Shown piece by piece: positions 1 through 7,968 of a DNA stretch of 42,843 bases. Each line of letters starts with the position of its first letter. The stretch's first letter is position 1. A program made the translations under genes and the position numbers. The notes beneath the pieces are model-generated. The model saw only the letters and a list, made by a program, of their open reading frames with translations. It was not told where the DNA came from and did no database searches. This DNA comes from Candidatus Pacearchaeota archaeon (lineage in GTDB: Archaea; Nanobdellota; Nanobdellia; Pacearchaeales; GW2011-AR1), in NCBI GenBank assembly GCA_016181895.1, contig JACOYL010000006.1:1-42843 (forward strand). The letters run 5' to 3'.

Positions 1-930
1 TGTCCCTGCGCCGTCAAACCACATCATCGTTATATTGCATGTATAGTTTGCAACGTTCGTGGCAACTTCATATTGATTGCAACTTGAGTTTTGCCTCAAC
101 GCCTCTCCATTTCTTGAGAAGTTTATTGTTGCTGTGGCATTGTTCATATTTGCAACCCCCTCTGCATCAAAAACAGAAAAGTTGATTATTATCGAAGTAT
201 TAGCTGGTCCTGCGCTTAATCCAGTACCAGCATTCCTTAAGGACGGACTGGTATCATTGTAAACATTCCTGATTTCAGGAGGATTGTTTGCTGATATTGA
301 AAAGTTTATCGTGCTTCTATTGTAATTTCCAGCAGAGTCATTCACCCATATTGTTACATTATGTATCCCAGAACTCCAAGTTATTGTTGTTATGTTCTCG
401 CAACTTGCAAGTGTTGTGTTTACCAAATATGTATCATTGGAGTACCAACAATTGAATAAACCTACTAAATCAGAACGCGTGTAATTAACATCTGCCCCTG
501 TATCGGAAACAACTGTGTTATTAAAAGGATAAGTTATGTTTATGTCCGGTTGTATTGTATCAACAGTAAAGCTAATGCTTGTGTAATTCAAATTTCCTGC
601 TGAATCATTCACATAAACAGTTACATTATGCAAACCTTCACTCCATGTTATGTTTGTAATGTTGAAATACGTTCCACCGCTTCCCAAACTTTTATTCGCT
701 CCAGCATGTGTATCATTGTTATACCAGACAGAATCTATTCCAAGAGAATCTGAAAATGTAAAATTTATATTTTGGTTTATGTTTGTTGTATTTGTATTGT
801 TCTGTGCGGGAGTTGTGATATTTAGGCTTGGAGCAACAGAATCAATCGTGAATGAAATTGTCGCAAAATTGTAATTTCCAGCAGAATCATTTGCCCAAAT
901 TGTAACATTGTGCTTTGCATCACTCCACGT
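1..930 (-). pseudogene. Out-of-frame 3' continuation of the Ig-repeat surface protein, running off the window
   Basis: The minus strand is open from base 930 to base 1, with no stop that I can find. It encodes four or so more Ig/cadherin-like modules of the same kind as the gene at 930-3839 (HNVTIWANDSAGN, WYNNDTHAGANKSLG, HNVTVYVNDSAGNLN). It has no start codon of its own: it begins within a repeat at TWSDAKHNVT, one frame away from the upstream ORF, whose TAA stop lies at 930-932. The two are most simply one gene broken by a deletion of about 103-106 bases, which removed the middle of one module. A real lesion, a phase-variable state and an assembly repeat collapse all remain possible. The product would be extracellular and rich in N-x-S/T sequons. 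The C-terminus lies outside the window. Confidence 0.7.
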
Positions 931-3839
931 TAAATAAAGTTTACATTGAGAGTATTGGTGCCGTTGGAATTATTTACGGTTGGAAAAGCGATTGAAATTG
1001 TCGGTTGGATTGTGTCAATCGTGAAACTCACAGAAGTTTTGTTTATGTTTCCGACAGTGTCGTTTGCATAAATCGTGACATTGTGCTTTCCCTCGCTCCA
1101 AGTTATGTTTGTTATGTTGAAGAAAGTCCCGCCTTCTCCCAATGATCTGTTAACTGTTCCCGTGTCGTTTGAATACCATGCGGCAACAACCTGAGTAAAG
1201 CTGTCTGAAAAAGTGAAATTGATGTTTTGAGCCGTGTTTGTCGTGTTTGTGTTGTTCACTTCGGGAATTAGGATTGTCAAGTCAGGGTTTGTAGTGTCAA
1301 CAGTGAAGCTAATTCTTGACTGGTTCACATTTCCAAACGTGTCGTTCACGTAAACAGTCACGTTGTGCTTTCCTTCGCTCCATGTAAGGTTTGTAATGTT
1401 AAAGAAAGTTCCGTCCGAACCGAGAGAGCGATTGATTAGATTTGTATCATTTGAGTACCATATGTTGAAAATTCCGTTCAAATCTGAAAAAGTGAAGTTG
1501 ACATTTTGAGCTGTGTTTGTCGTGTTTGTGTTATTCACAGTCGGAAATTGTATTTCAACGGCAGGAAGTATTGAATCAACCATGAATGTAACAGTAGTAT
1601 AATTTTCATTTCCTGCCGTATCATTCACCCAGACAGTTACATTATGAATTCCCTCGCTCCAAGTTATGTTTGTTATGTTGAAAAAAGTTCCTCCAGAGCC
1701 GAGAGAGCGATTGATTAGATTTGTATCATTTGAGTACCATACAGCAGAAATTCCTCCAGCGTCGGAATATGTTGCATTAACATCAAGATTGTTGTTTGTG
1801 GTGTTTGTCAAGTTTGTTGGAAAAGCGATTGAAATTGCTGGTTTTGTCGCGTCTGCTGTAACAGTAACAGTAAAAATGGGACTTACCAAATAAGGCCCGT
1901 CTTGGTCTTGTGCTCCGCATCTTAATTGATATGTTCCTCCGGTGTTTCCCGTTACAATCTGCCCAAAATTCTCATCAGTTCCTGCAGTGCTGGCAAATTG
2001 CCCGTTTGCATCATCTCCTGTTAAATCTGTTGTTCCAGTAGTTACAGCAATATTTGGCGTGCAAGAAGTTCCTACACAATAAGTCCAGTTTCCGTCCAAC
2101 GTAGTTCCGGCATTATTTCCAGTTCCAAAATCAACAGTGCAATTATAATTAAAATTTCCCCCCTGGGATATTGAAGTTTGATTTGTTGGAGATGTCAAAG
2201 AAATAGAGAGCAATTGCCTTGCATCGTGAATATAATCATATTCAATATCCCCATTTAAAGATTTAAGATCAAACGTATCCTGACTCTCCGACAAATTCAG
2301 TTCGGTAAAATAAAACCCTTCTCCAGAAATTTCTATATTTCCAACCATTACATCAGAATTTTTCTCATAAACTCCAATTGTTCCGCTATTGCTTTTAACA
2401 TATATATCAATAAAATCTCCTTTTGTAAGATTTGTTATGAAATAAGCCCTTGCATATTCGTTTTCAGGAATTGTGTAGGTAATATTGTCTGTTTCATTAA
2501 CATAATCATAAATATCTGCAACAAAATCCCTGTTTGAATCCAAATGTTCCGCCGCGATTATTACAATTTCAAAAGTTTGTTCTGACAAAGATGGAATAAT
2601 CCATTCAAGATAGTCATAAACCCCGTTTGAATCTTTATCTTCAATAGAAATCGGAGTAATGTAAGAATTGTCTTCAATCCATTTTATTTTTATCTTGCCC
2701 GGATTTTTCACCTTCAGATTTTCATTCAAATTAGTATAAGCAAGAACGTCTTGATAATGAACATCGTCGGGACCGAAGACTTTTATTCTTTTTCCTGCAG
2801 AAATGTCTTCTTCAACAGAATAAGGCGCGGGCGTTTCATACTCGATTTCATATTCAACGCTTGTGTCATTGATATCAACTTCAACTTCTGTGTAAGTCGG
2901 AATATTTTCGTCAACAACTCTTCCAGTGATTGCTCCTAAAATCCGAGACAAAAATCTGAAAATGAAATTTCTTTGGCTTCCAATAATTCCTCCTGTAATT
3001 GTTGTTCCCCCAGTTACATCCCTTTCAACCTCATTTTCTGTTTTGTTTATTTTTATGTTTTTTGAATTCTCTGGAATTGCAATTTTCAAAATTCCTGTTT
3101 CTTCGCTTGTAATTGTCTTTCTCCATTTTACATTTTGATTCAAAACAGCTTGGAATTGAATTGTTTTTATTGTCGCATTTTCAATGAATGTGATATTCTC
3201 TAAAATTGTCTGATTAATTTCCGTGATATTTGTCACGGTTTCATTAATTGGAATTTCAATTTGCGTTTCATTTTGGATTTCTTCAGGAATTATTTCAGTT
3301 ATGTTTTCTTTTTGAGATGTTTCATTTTCAGTAATATTGAATTCAGGAATTGTCGTTTCCGTCTTATTAACAATAGAAATATTTTCTTCAGAAGTTTGGA
3401 GAGGTTCTTGTTCTGGGAGGGAATTATTTTGAACCTCTCCTGTTATTTCTTCTGAATATGATTCGTTTGCAGAAATATTTTCTCCTTCCTGAACTGCAAA
3501 ACCGATGAATTTCGGCTGGAAATAAAAAATTGGAAGAATTAAAACCGAGACAAAAATCAGCGAGGCAAAAACAAACACAAATTGCGTTTTCAAAAGAACT
3601 CTTCTTTCCCTGTTGATTTGTTTTCTGCATTGTTGTATGTAATCTTCAAAATGCTCAATCCATTCCCGGACATTCATGCCGTTTCTTTTTTGATAGAATG
3701 TTTCGAGAAAAAAAGAATGGGAAATTTCTCCTTTGTTGTACCTTGATTTCAGTTCATTGAGAAAATTGGAGAATTCGTTTTTTTTCTGCTGCGCATGGGA
3801 GATTTTTTTCTTAAGCTCTGCTATTCTAGTTCTAGCCAT
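930..3839 (-). CDS. Large cell-surface Ig-repeat glycoprotein with cytoplasmic coiled coil and one membrane anchor (frame broken at its 3' end)
   Basis: About 969 residues. I choose the ATG at 3839 (MARTRIAELKK), not the ORF-track start at 3857, because GGGAGGG lies 6 nt upstream of it. Residues 1-85 are charged and helical, probably cytoplasmic. A transmembrane helix follows at about 86-107 (FVFVFASLIFVSVLILPIFYF). Next comes a long Asn/Thr/Glu-rich stalk dense in N-x-S/T sequons, a middle region with an EYDYIHD-type segment, and near-identical 75-residue Ig-like modules built on WYSNDTNLINRSLGSGGTFFNIT and TWSEGKHNVTVYVND. Such proteins are common on DPANN surfaces, and adhesion to a host cell is a reasonable inference. 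The frame stops at 930 in the middle of a module although the array continues. A TATA element (CATTTATAAGG on the minus strand) lies upstream, divergent from glyS. Confidence 0.85.
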   Translation of the reverse strand: MARTRIAELKKKISHAQQKKNEFSNFLNELKSRYNKGEISHSFFLETFYQKRNGMNVREWIEHFEDYIQQCRKQINRERRVLLKTQFVFVFASLIFVSVLILPIFYFQPKFIGFAVQEGENISANESYSEEITGEVQNNSLPEQEPLQTSEENISIVNKTETTIPEFNITENETSQKENITEIIPEEIQNETQIEIPINETVTNITEINQTILENITFIENATIKTIQFQAVLNQNVKWRKTITSEETGILKIAIPENSKNIKINKTENEVERDVTGGTTITGGIIGSQRNFIFRFLSRILGAITGRVVDENIPTYTEVEVDINDTSVEYEIEYETPAPYSVEEDISAGKRIKVFGPDDVHYQDVLAYTNLNENLKVKNPGKIKIKWIEDNSYITPISIEDKDSNGVYDYLEWIIPSLSEQTFEIVIIAAEHLDSNRDFVADIYDYVNETDNITYTIPENEYARAYFITNLTKGDFIDIYVKSNSGTIGVYEKNSDVMVGNIEISGEGFYFTELNLSESQDTFDLKSLNGDIEYDYIHDARQLLSISLTSPTNQTSISQGGNFNYNCTVDFGTGNNAGTTLDGNWTYCVGTSCTPNIAVTTGTTDLTGDDANGQFASTAGTDENFGQIVTGNTGGTYQLRCGAQDQDGPYLVSPIFTVTVTADATKPAISIAFPTNLTNTTNNNLDVNATYSDAGGISAVWYSNDTNLINRSLGSGGTFFNITNITWSEGIHNVTVWVNDTAGNENYTTVTFMVDSILPAVEIQFPTVNNTNTTNTAQNVNFTFSDLNGIFNIWYSNDTNLINRSLGSDGTFFNITNLTWSEGKHNVTVYVNDTFGNVNQSRISFTVDTTNPDLTILIPEVNNTNTTNTAQNINFTFSDSFTQVVAAWYSNDTGTVNRSLGEGGTFFNITNITWSEGKHNVTIYANDTVGNINKTSVSFTIDTIQPTISIAFPTVNNSNGTNTLNVNFI

Positions 3840-3959
3840 TCGAGTCCCTCCCATCACTTATCTTGTATGTATTTTTCCTTATAAATGTATGTACTTTTTA
3901 ATTAATACTTATTATTTATGTATTATTTAATTTAAGGAGATTATGGGGAGAAATGAAGC

Positions 3960-4004
3960 AAAATTTAAAAGCAGTAGTGCCTAAAATATATTTGGAGGTT
4001 TTAT
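3960..4004 (+). promoter_or_regulatory. glyS promoter and strong Shine-Dalgarno
   Basis: An AATTTAAAAG TATA-like element near 3961-3970 is followed by TTTGGAGG ending about 8 nt before the ATG at 4005. GlyRS is one of the few genes here with a clear ribosome binding site; most others look leaderless. Confidence 0.6.
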
Positions 4005-5702
4005 ATGACTTTTATCGTAAAAAAGAACATCAAGGGAAGGGAATATTACTATTTGAACGAGAATAAAAGAATCGATGGAAAAGTAAAAACAAAAACTCTT
4101 GCATATCTTGGAAAAAACAGGAAGGATGCGGAGAAAAAGGCGAGGGAGATTATTGAAAAAATAAATAAAAACAAAATGTTAATTGAAAATTCTTTAGGGG
4201 TGGGTGGCGAAAAATTTGAAAACACAAAAATCTCCATTGAGGAACTCGCTGCTTTTTGCAAGAGAAAGGGATTTGTCTATCCTTCCTCTGAAATTTATCA
4301 TGGGTTTTCGGGATTTTGGGACCTGGGACCTCTTGGAACAGAGTTATTCAACAACATAAAGCAAAGTTGGTGGAAGTTTTTTGTCCAGCAAAGAAAAAAC
4401 ATGGTTGGCTTGGATTCCTCAATAATTTCAAATCCCAAAACATGGGAAACCTCTGGGCATCTGGAAAATTTCTCGGACGTTTCCGTCAGATGCAAGAAAT
4501 GCAAGAAATACAACAAAGTCGACAAGAGTGAACTTGCTCATGCAAAATGCGGATTTTGCAACGGGGAATTGGAAAAAGAAACGGCCAAGGATTTGAATCT
4601 TATGTTCAAAGTTCAGGTAGGCCCGATAGAAGAAGATTCGACAGTTTCCTATCTCCGTCCCGAAACCGCGCAGGGAATGTTTCTCAATTTCAAAAACGTA
4701 GCAAACACTTCCAGAATGAAACTTCCCTTCGGAATCGCTCAAATCGGAAAATGTTTCAGGAATGAAATCGCTCCAAGAGATTTTTTGTTCAGAAGCCGGG
4801 AATTCACAATCGCCGAATTTGAATTTTTCACAAATCCGGGCGAGGAAAAATGCGAAATTCTCGAGAAAAAACATCTTGATTTGAAAATAAGAATTCTCGA
4901 CGCTGAAGCGCAATTCGAGGGAAAAAAAGATTTGAGAAAAGTCGCGATTGGGAAAATACTCGAAGAAAAAAAACTCGGAGAATGGCATGCATACTGGCTT
5001 GCGGAACAAATTTTATGGCTGAAAAATCTTGGCTTGGATTTAAACAGGATAAAAATAAGAGAACACATGAAAGATGAATTAAGCCATTATTCTTCCGCGA
5101 CTTTTGACATTGATTATGAATATTCCTTCGGAAGCAGGGAAATCGCGGGAAATGCAAACCGCGGTGTTTTTGATTTGTCACAACATCAGGAGGAAAGCGG
5201 CGAAAAACTGGAAATTTTCGACGAGAAAATTCAAAAGTCGGTTATTCCAAAAGTGATAGAACCCACGTTTGGAATGGAAAGAATTTTTCTCGCAATTTTA
5301 AGTCAGGCATACTTCTATGATGAAAAAAGGCAGAATGTTGTCCTGAAATTGAATCCGAAACTTTCTCCGATTAAGGCTGCGATTTTCCCGATTGTGAAAA
5401 AACCAGAATTTGAAAAAATCGCGAAAGAGGTTTATGATTCCCTAAAAGAAGAATGGAATGTTTCATATGATGAATCGGGAAGCATTGGAAAAAGATACTC
5501 AAGAAATGACGAAATAGGAACTCCTTTTTGCATTACTATCGACGGAGATTCCAAAAAAAGGCATGATGTAACGATAAGGGAAAGAGACAGTGGAGAGCAA
5601 ATAAGAGTCAAGACAAATGATTTAAAAAAGATTTTGGGAAAATTAATAGGCGGCGAAGATTTTTTTAGATTTGGGAAAAAGATAAATACGCGAAAAAAAT
5701 AA
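4005..5702 (+). CDS. glyS: Glycyl-tRNA synthetase (class II, archaeal/eukaryotic homodimeric type) with an added N-terminal domain
   Basis: 565 residues; charges tRNA-Gly in the cytosol. The recognisable GlyRS core starts near residue 75 (ISIEELAAFCKRKGFVYPSSEIY). It shows the zinc-type cysteine pairs C163/C166 and C182/C185, the family signature RPETAQG (218-224), motif 2 FRNEI (251-255) and a motif 3 region EPTFGMERIFLAIL near 430, then an anticodon-binding C-terminal domain. Residues 1-58 (MTFIVKKNIKGREYYYLNEN, then GGKV-like and YLG words) are not part of normal GlyRS and resemble the N-terminus of IS1634/IS4-type transposases. A Gly-rich linker (NSLGVGGEKFE) encoded by a GGGGTGGGTGG run joins the two. 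The start is fixed by GGAGG 8 nt upstream. The core assignment is secure; the role of the extension is unknown. Confidence 0.96.
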   Translation: MTFIVKKNIKGREYYYLNENKRIDGKVKTKTLAYLGKNRKDAEKKAREIIEKINKNKMLIENSLGVGGEKFENTKISIEELAAFCKRKGFVYPSSEIYHGFSGFWDLGPLGTELFNNIKQSWWKFFVQQRKNMVGLDSSIISNPKTWETSGHLENFSDVSVRCKKCKKYNKVDKSELAHAKCGFCNGELEKETAKDLNLMFKVQVGPIEEDSTVSYLRPETAQGMFLNFKNVANTSRMKLPFGIAQIGKCFRNEIAPRDFLFRSREFTIAEFEFFTNPGEEKCEILEKKHLDLKIRILDAEAQFEGKKDLRKVAIGKILEEKKLGEWHAYWLAEQILWLKNLGLDLNRIKIREHMKDELSHYSSATFDIDYEYSFGSREIAGNANRGVFDLSQHQEESGEKLEIFDEKIQKSVIPKVIEPTFGMERIFLAILSQAYFYDEKRQNVVLKLNPKLSPIKAAIFPIVKKPEFEKIAKEVYDSLKEEWNVSYDESGSIGKRYSRNDEIGTPFCITIDGDSKKRHDVTIRERDSGEQIRVKTNDLKKILGKLIGGEDFFRFGKKINTRKK

Positions 5703-6130
5703 AGTGTAAGGTAAAAATCAAACAAATTACATTGGAAGATTTAATGCAATTGTCTTCTGGAGTGGGCAACTTCTCAAGAGAAATTGATATTCAATAGAAA
5801 AAGATTAATGCAAAAATATTTATCGTCAGTTAATAGTTGCGCAAAGCGTTAAAGTTGTTTATCGTTAACATTGATTTCTAGGGGTGGACAAACGCTTTGA
5901 TTTTGACTATCTTTAAAAATTAATGACAAAATCTGGGCGTGAGTAGGGTGGGACAAATTAACTAAAAGAAAAAATTCTCAACGAGCATTATTGAATAAAA
6001 TTGGAAAATTCTTTATCATTAACGTTTAAGATTTCTTTGGTAAGAAACTTCGCGAGAATTATTGTAAAAGATTAATATGCCCCCTTAGATTATATTGATA
6101 AAAATTTGTTTAAGGGTTAACATTGATTTC
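5703..6130. repeat. Gene-free intergenic region with degenerate dispersed repeats
   Basis: No credible ORF or RNA gene is visible here. The stretch at 5830-5880 (TTAATAGTTGCGCAAAGCGT...) matches 22091-22140 with roughly 80% identity. The words around 5804-5840 also resemble 35609-35650. G-run words occur at 5880-5887 (GGGGTGG) and 5946-5952 (GGGTGGG). The region looks like several decayed copies of the same AT-rich element placed end to end. Confidence 0.6.
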
Positions 6131-6132
6131 TT

Positions 6133-6147
6133 GGGTGGGCGGGTGGG
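6133..6147 (+). repeat. G-quadruplex-type G-run motif, copy 1
   Basis: GGGTGGGCGGGTGGG: four G3 tracts with single-base loops, preceded by a T-rich lead (GATTTCTT) and followed by AAC. The same core occurs at 22350-22364 and in shorter form at 17503, 20505, 33649 and 4197, always with the G-run on the plus strand. Confidence 0.8.
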
Positions 6148-6260
6148 AACGCGGATTTGCGAATTAGAGAGATGAAATTAAAAAAGATTTCAAAAAATAA
6201 TTAATCAAAGAGTTTTTAAATAAAAAAAACTTAATTTATTCAATTAAAATTGAGGTGAAC

Positions 6261-6446
6261 ATGGCATTAAAAACACCAAAGCAGATTGCCGGAAAGATAA
6301 AATCCCTTAAGAAAGAGATTTCGCTTCTTGAAAAGGCAAAAAAAGCCGAGATGAAGGCAAAGCGTGCGGTAAAAACTGCAAGTAGGTCAATGCACAAGTC
6401 AAAGGGAAAGAAAAGGGCAGCTCGGTACAGAAGAAAAAAAAGATAA
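6261..6446 (+). CDS. Small very basic protein, probable nucleic-acid binding
   Basis: 61 residues from the ATG at 6261. The ORF-track start at 6255 is a GTG that forms part of the ribosome binding site GAGGTGA. The protein is lysine/arginine-rich: a predicted helical part (PKQIAGKIKSLKKEISLLEK) followed by an unstructured basic tail (KSKGKKRAARYRRKKR). No catalytic motif or cysteine is present. It resembles small chromatin-like or ribosome-associated basic proteins of archaea, but I do not recognise a family. It stands alone between a repeat-filled gap and the HIT gene and ends just before an oligo-T terminator. Confidence 0.75.
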   Translation: MALKTPKQIAGKIKSLKKEISLLEKAKKAEMKAKRAVKTASRSMHKSKGKKRAARYRRKKR

Positions 6447-6476
6447 ATTTTTTAACCTATTTTTTTTATTTTTATT
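6447..6476 (+). terminator. Oligo-T terminator
   Basis: Runs of 6 and 8 T separated by AACCTA directly after the stop codon of the small basic protein, as expected for archaeal transcription termination. The HIT gene ATG follows at once. Confidence 0.6.
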
Positions 6477-6884
6477 ATGAATGATTGTATTTTTTGCAAA
6501 ATCATAGAAGGGAAAATACCAAGTGTGAAGATTTACGAGGATGATTCCATGCTGTCTTTTCTTGACATCAATCCTGTAAACTTTGGACACGTGCTTATTA
6601 TCCCAAAAAAGCACTATCAATGGATGACTGACGTTCCTAATGATTTGCTTGAAAAAATTTTTGTTAAATCAAGGGATTTAATGAAAGCGATTAAGAAAAC
6701 AATGAAGGCGGATTATGTCGCCCTCTCCGTGATAGGAACGGACGTGCCGCATTTTCATATTCACTTGATTCCCAGATTTTTTAATGATGGTTTGTCCAAT
6801 TTTTGGCCCACTAAAAAATACAAGGAAAATGAAGCTGAAAAAATCGCGAAAAAAATAAGGGAAAATTTGAAAACTATTGATTAG
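6477..6884 (+). CDS. HIT-family nucleotide hydrolase
   Basis: 135 residues, full length for the histidine triad family, which hydrolyses nucleoside phosphoramidates and dinucleotides in the cytosol. The N-terminal zinc pair is C4/C7 (DCIFCKII), with H46 and H92 as likely further ligands. The triad HxHxH lies at 92-96 (VPHFHIHLIPR), the nucleophile being the middle histidine. The start lies directly after a T-tract, so the mRNA is probably leaderless or nearly so. The 3' end overlaps the convergent VanZ-like gene by 11 nt. The substrate cannot be told from sequence. Confidence 0.93.
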   Translation: MNDCIFCKIIEGKIPSVKIYEDDSMLSFLDINPVNFGHVLIIPKKHYQWMTDVPNDLLEKIFVKSRDLMKAIKKTMKADYVALSVIGTDVPHFHIHLIPRFFNDGLSNFWPTKKYKENEAEKIAKKIRENLKTID

Positions 6885-7254
6885 CCTTTTTTGAAATAAA
6901 AACAGATATGAGAAGCGAGAGGCTCAATCCAATGAAATCAATAAAAACATCATTGATGCTCGGACTTCTCAACGGCACAAATGCCTGGTGAATCTCGTCG
7001 AGAGTCGCATAAATTAATGCAAATAAAAGCGTGAGCATGATGTGATATGGATTGGCTTTTTTCTCTCCCTTGATGAGAAAAAATAAAAAAAAACCGAAGA
7101 GAAAAAATACAGAAAAATGATAAATTATCGGAATCAATGGAAATCCCGATGGAGCTTTTGAACCTGGAATGGATGAAATATAAAAAATTTCCAGCGCAAT
7201 CAGAAGAAACATAATCAAAGAAAAATATCTCCTCTTTTCCACCCAGAAAGCCAT
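6874..7254 (-). CDS. VanZ-like family membrane protein
   Basis: 126 residues with four hydrophobic segments. The VanZ signature is in the second half: ATLDEIHQAFVPLRSPSINDVFIDFIG, with the acidic D-E-x-x-Q and R-S/D-x-x-D residues typical of the family. The molecular role of VanZ-like proteins outside teicoplanin resistance is unsettled. A TATA element (TTATTATAAACC) about 25 nt upstream of the ATG suggests a leaderless transcript. It converges on the HIT gene with an 11-nt overlap at the ends. Confidence 0.85.
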   Translation of the reverse strand: MAFWVEKRRYFSLIMFLLIALEIFYISSIPGSKAPSGFPLIPIIYHFSVFFLFGFFLFFLIKGEKKANPYHIMLTLLFALIYATLDEIHQAFVPLRSPSINDVFIDFIGLSLSLLISVFISKKANQ

Positions 7255-7326
7255 GAAATTTTTATTTGGCTTTGGTTTATAATAATTTGTTTGATTTGTT
7301 ATGAGGTTTGTAAAATAACTTTTGAA

Positions 7327-7461
7327 TGTCTCCAGGGAGTGCTGACCTCCCGACCTCGGCCTGTCTCAAATTTCCTCATGGCTGGAATCAGAGATTCCGC
7401 CGATGAACGCCGAAGCGTCGTCATTCATGAGAGCCGCGCTCTACCGCTGAGCTATGGAGAC
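7327..7461 (-). tRNA. tRNA with CAU anticodon (Met or Ile2), interrupted by a 63-nt intron
   Basis: The acceptor stem GTCTCCA/TGGAGAC is perfect over 7 bp, and the D arm GCTC-AGCGGTA-GAGC is canonical. The anticodon stem CGGCT/GGCCG closes the loop CTCATGA after removal of an intron at 7363-7425, at the canonical 37/38 position. Around the splice sites CTCA pairs with TGAG, leaving 3-nt bulges TG|A and AC|A, as in a bulge-helix-bulge. The intron holds its own hairpins (ACGCTTCGGCGT and GGAATCTCTGATTCC). The mature form is 72 nt with discriminator A and no encoded CCA. The T loop reads GTCAGCA instead of TTCRANN, which is unusual. G1-C72 argues against the initiator. Elongator Met and Ile2 cannot be separated. 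Confidence 0.85.
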
Positions 7462-7516
7462 GAAACTAGAAGAAAATAATTGTTTAAAAAGTATGCGAAG
7501 TTCAAAAAACTAAATT

Positions 7517-7822
7517 TTACAAAGGCTTTCCAACCTTTTTATAATTTTTGCATCTATACCATTCGCTGCTTCCGTGTTCTCTTAAATATTCCACAGACTT
7601 AAAAGATTCCACAGACTCGGATCTCGCTCCGTAAGTAACATTTAATCTCATAAGTTCATGATCTCTTGGATAAGGTCCTCCAACACCACTATTCTGTTCT
7701 ACTTTAATCCACAATAGTTTTACAGGAGGCAAAGAATCCAATATCCCTCCTAAATCTCTCGTCAAAAATCTAAACCCCTTTAGTGTAATTCTCCTGTTCG
7801 CTTTGGTTGATTTGTAAACCAT
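7517..7822 (-). CDS. Hypothetical protein, 101 aa
   Basis: I do not recognise this protein. It is 101 residues, basic, without membrane segments or an obvious motif (RITLKGFRFLTRDLGGILDS; C-terminus WYRCKNYKKVGKPL). Support for a real gene is a TATA element (TTTATAAAAT on the minus strand) about 28 nt before the ATG, as in other leaderless genes here, and the absence of a better ORF in the region. It is divergent from tfb, and a 7-bp inverted repeat lies between the two starts. Confidence 0.55.
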   Translation of the reverse strand: MVYKSTKANRRITLKGFRFLTRDLGGILDSLPPVKLLWIKVEQNSGVGGPYPRDHELMRLNVTYGARSESVESFKSVEYLREHGSSEWYRCKNYKKVGKPL

Positions 7823-7860
7823 TAGTTAAAAATAATAGATTATATTTTATAAAAATATGT

Positions 7861-7888
7861 GTGATGATATTCCATATATTTTCATCAC
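7861..7888. promoter_or_regulatory. Inverted repeat between divergent genes, possible operator
   Basis: GTGATGA at 7861-7867 and TCATCAC at 7882-7888 form a perfect 7-bp inverted repeat with a 14-nt AT spacer. It lies upstream of the tfb TATA boxes and of the start of the 101-aa gene. Function is inferred from position only. Confidence 0.35.
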
Positions 7889-7912
7889 TCTTGCAAAACT
7901 ACAGAAACAATA

Positions 7913-7943
7913 AGCTTTATAAAGGCGAAAACTTTATAAACCT
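7913..7943 (+). promoter_or_regulatory. Tandem TATA/BRE elements of tfb
   Basis: Two similar elements, GCTTTATAAAGG and CGAAAACTTTATAAACC, lie about 50 and 33 nt before the tfb ATG at 7969. The second is spaced for a start a few bases before the ATG. The doubling may allow promoter competition, which is inference. Confidence 0.6.
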
Positions 7944-7968
7944 TACGTTAAAAATTTCATTCTAAAAA

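Noticed and set aside
930-1900. Tandem repeats as a possible CRISPR array
   Set aside because: Repeats are coding Ig modules of about 225 bases without spacers of constant length.
3943-3984. 13-codon ORF with AAGGAG upstream, before glyS (possible leader peptide)
   Set aside because: The glyS TATA-like element lies inside or after it, so the glyS mRNA probably does not contain it; only one Gly codon, so no attenuation logic.
4428-5068. Long minus-strand ORFs (193 and 109 aa) inside glyS
   Set aside because: Shadows of a strongly conserved synthetase; low-complexity Phe/Ser-rich translations without motifs.
5703-6254. Possible structural RNA (SRP RNA or RNase P RNA) in the largest gap
   Set aside because: No SRP helix 8 or RNase P core motifs seen; the stretch is explained by degenerate repeats.
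7291-7479. 62-aa plus-strand ORF
   Set aside because: It runs over the intron-containing tRNA on the other strand; the translation is an artefact.
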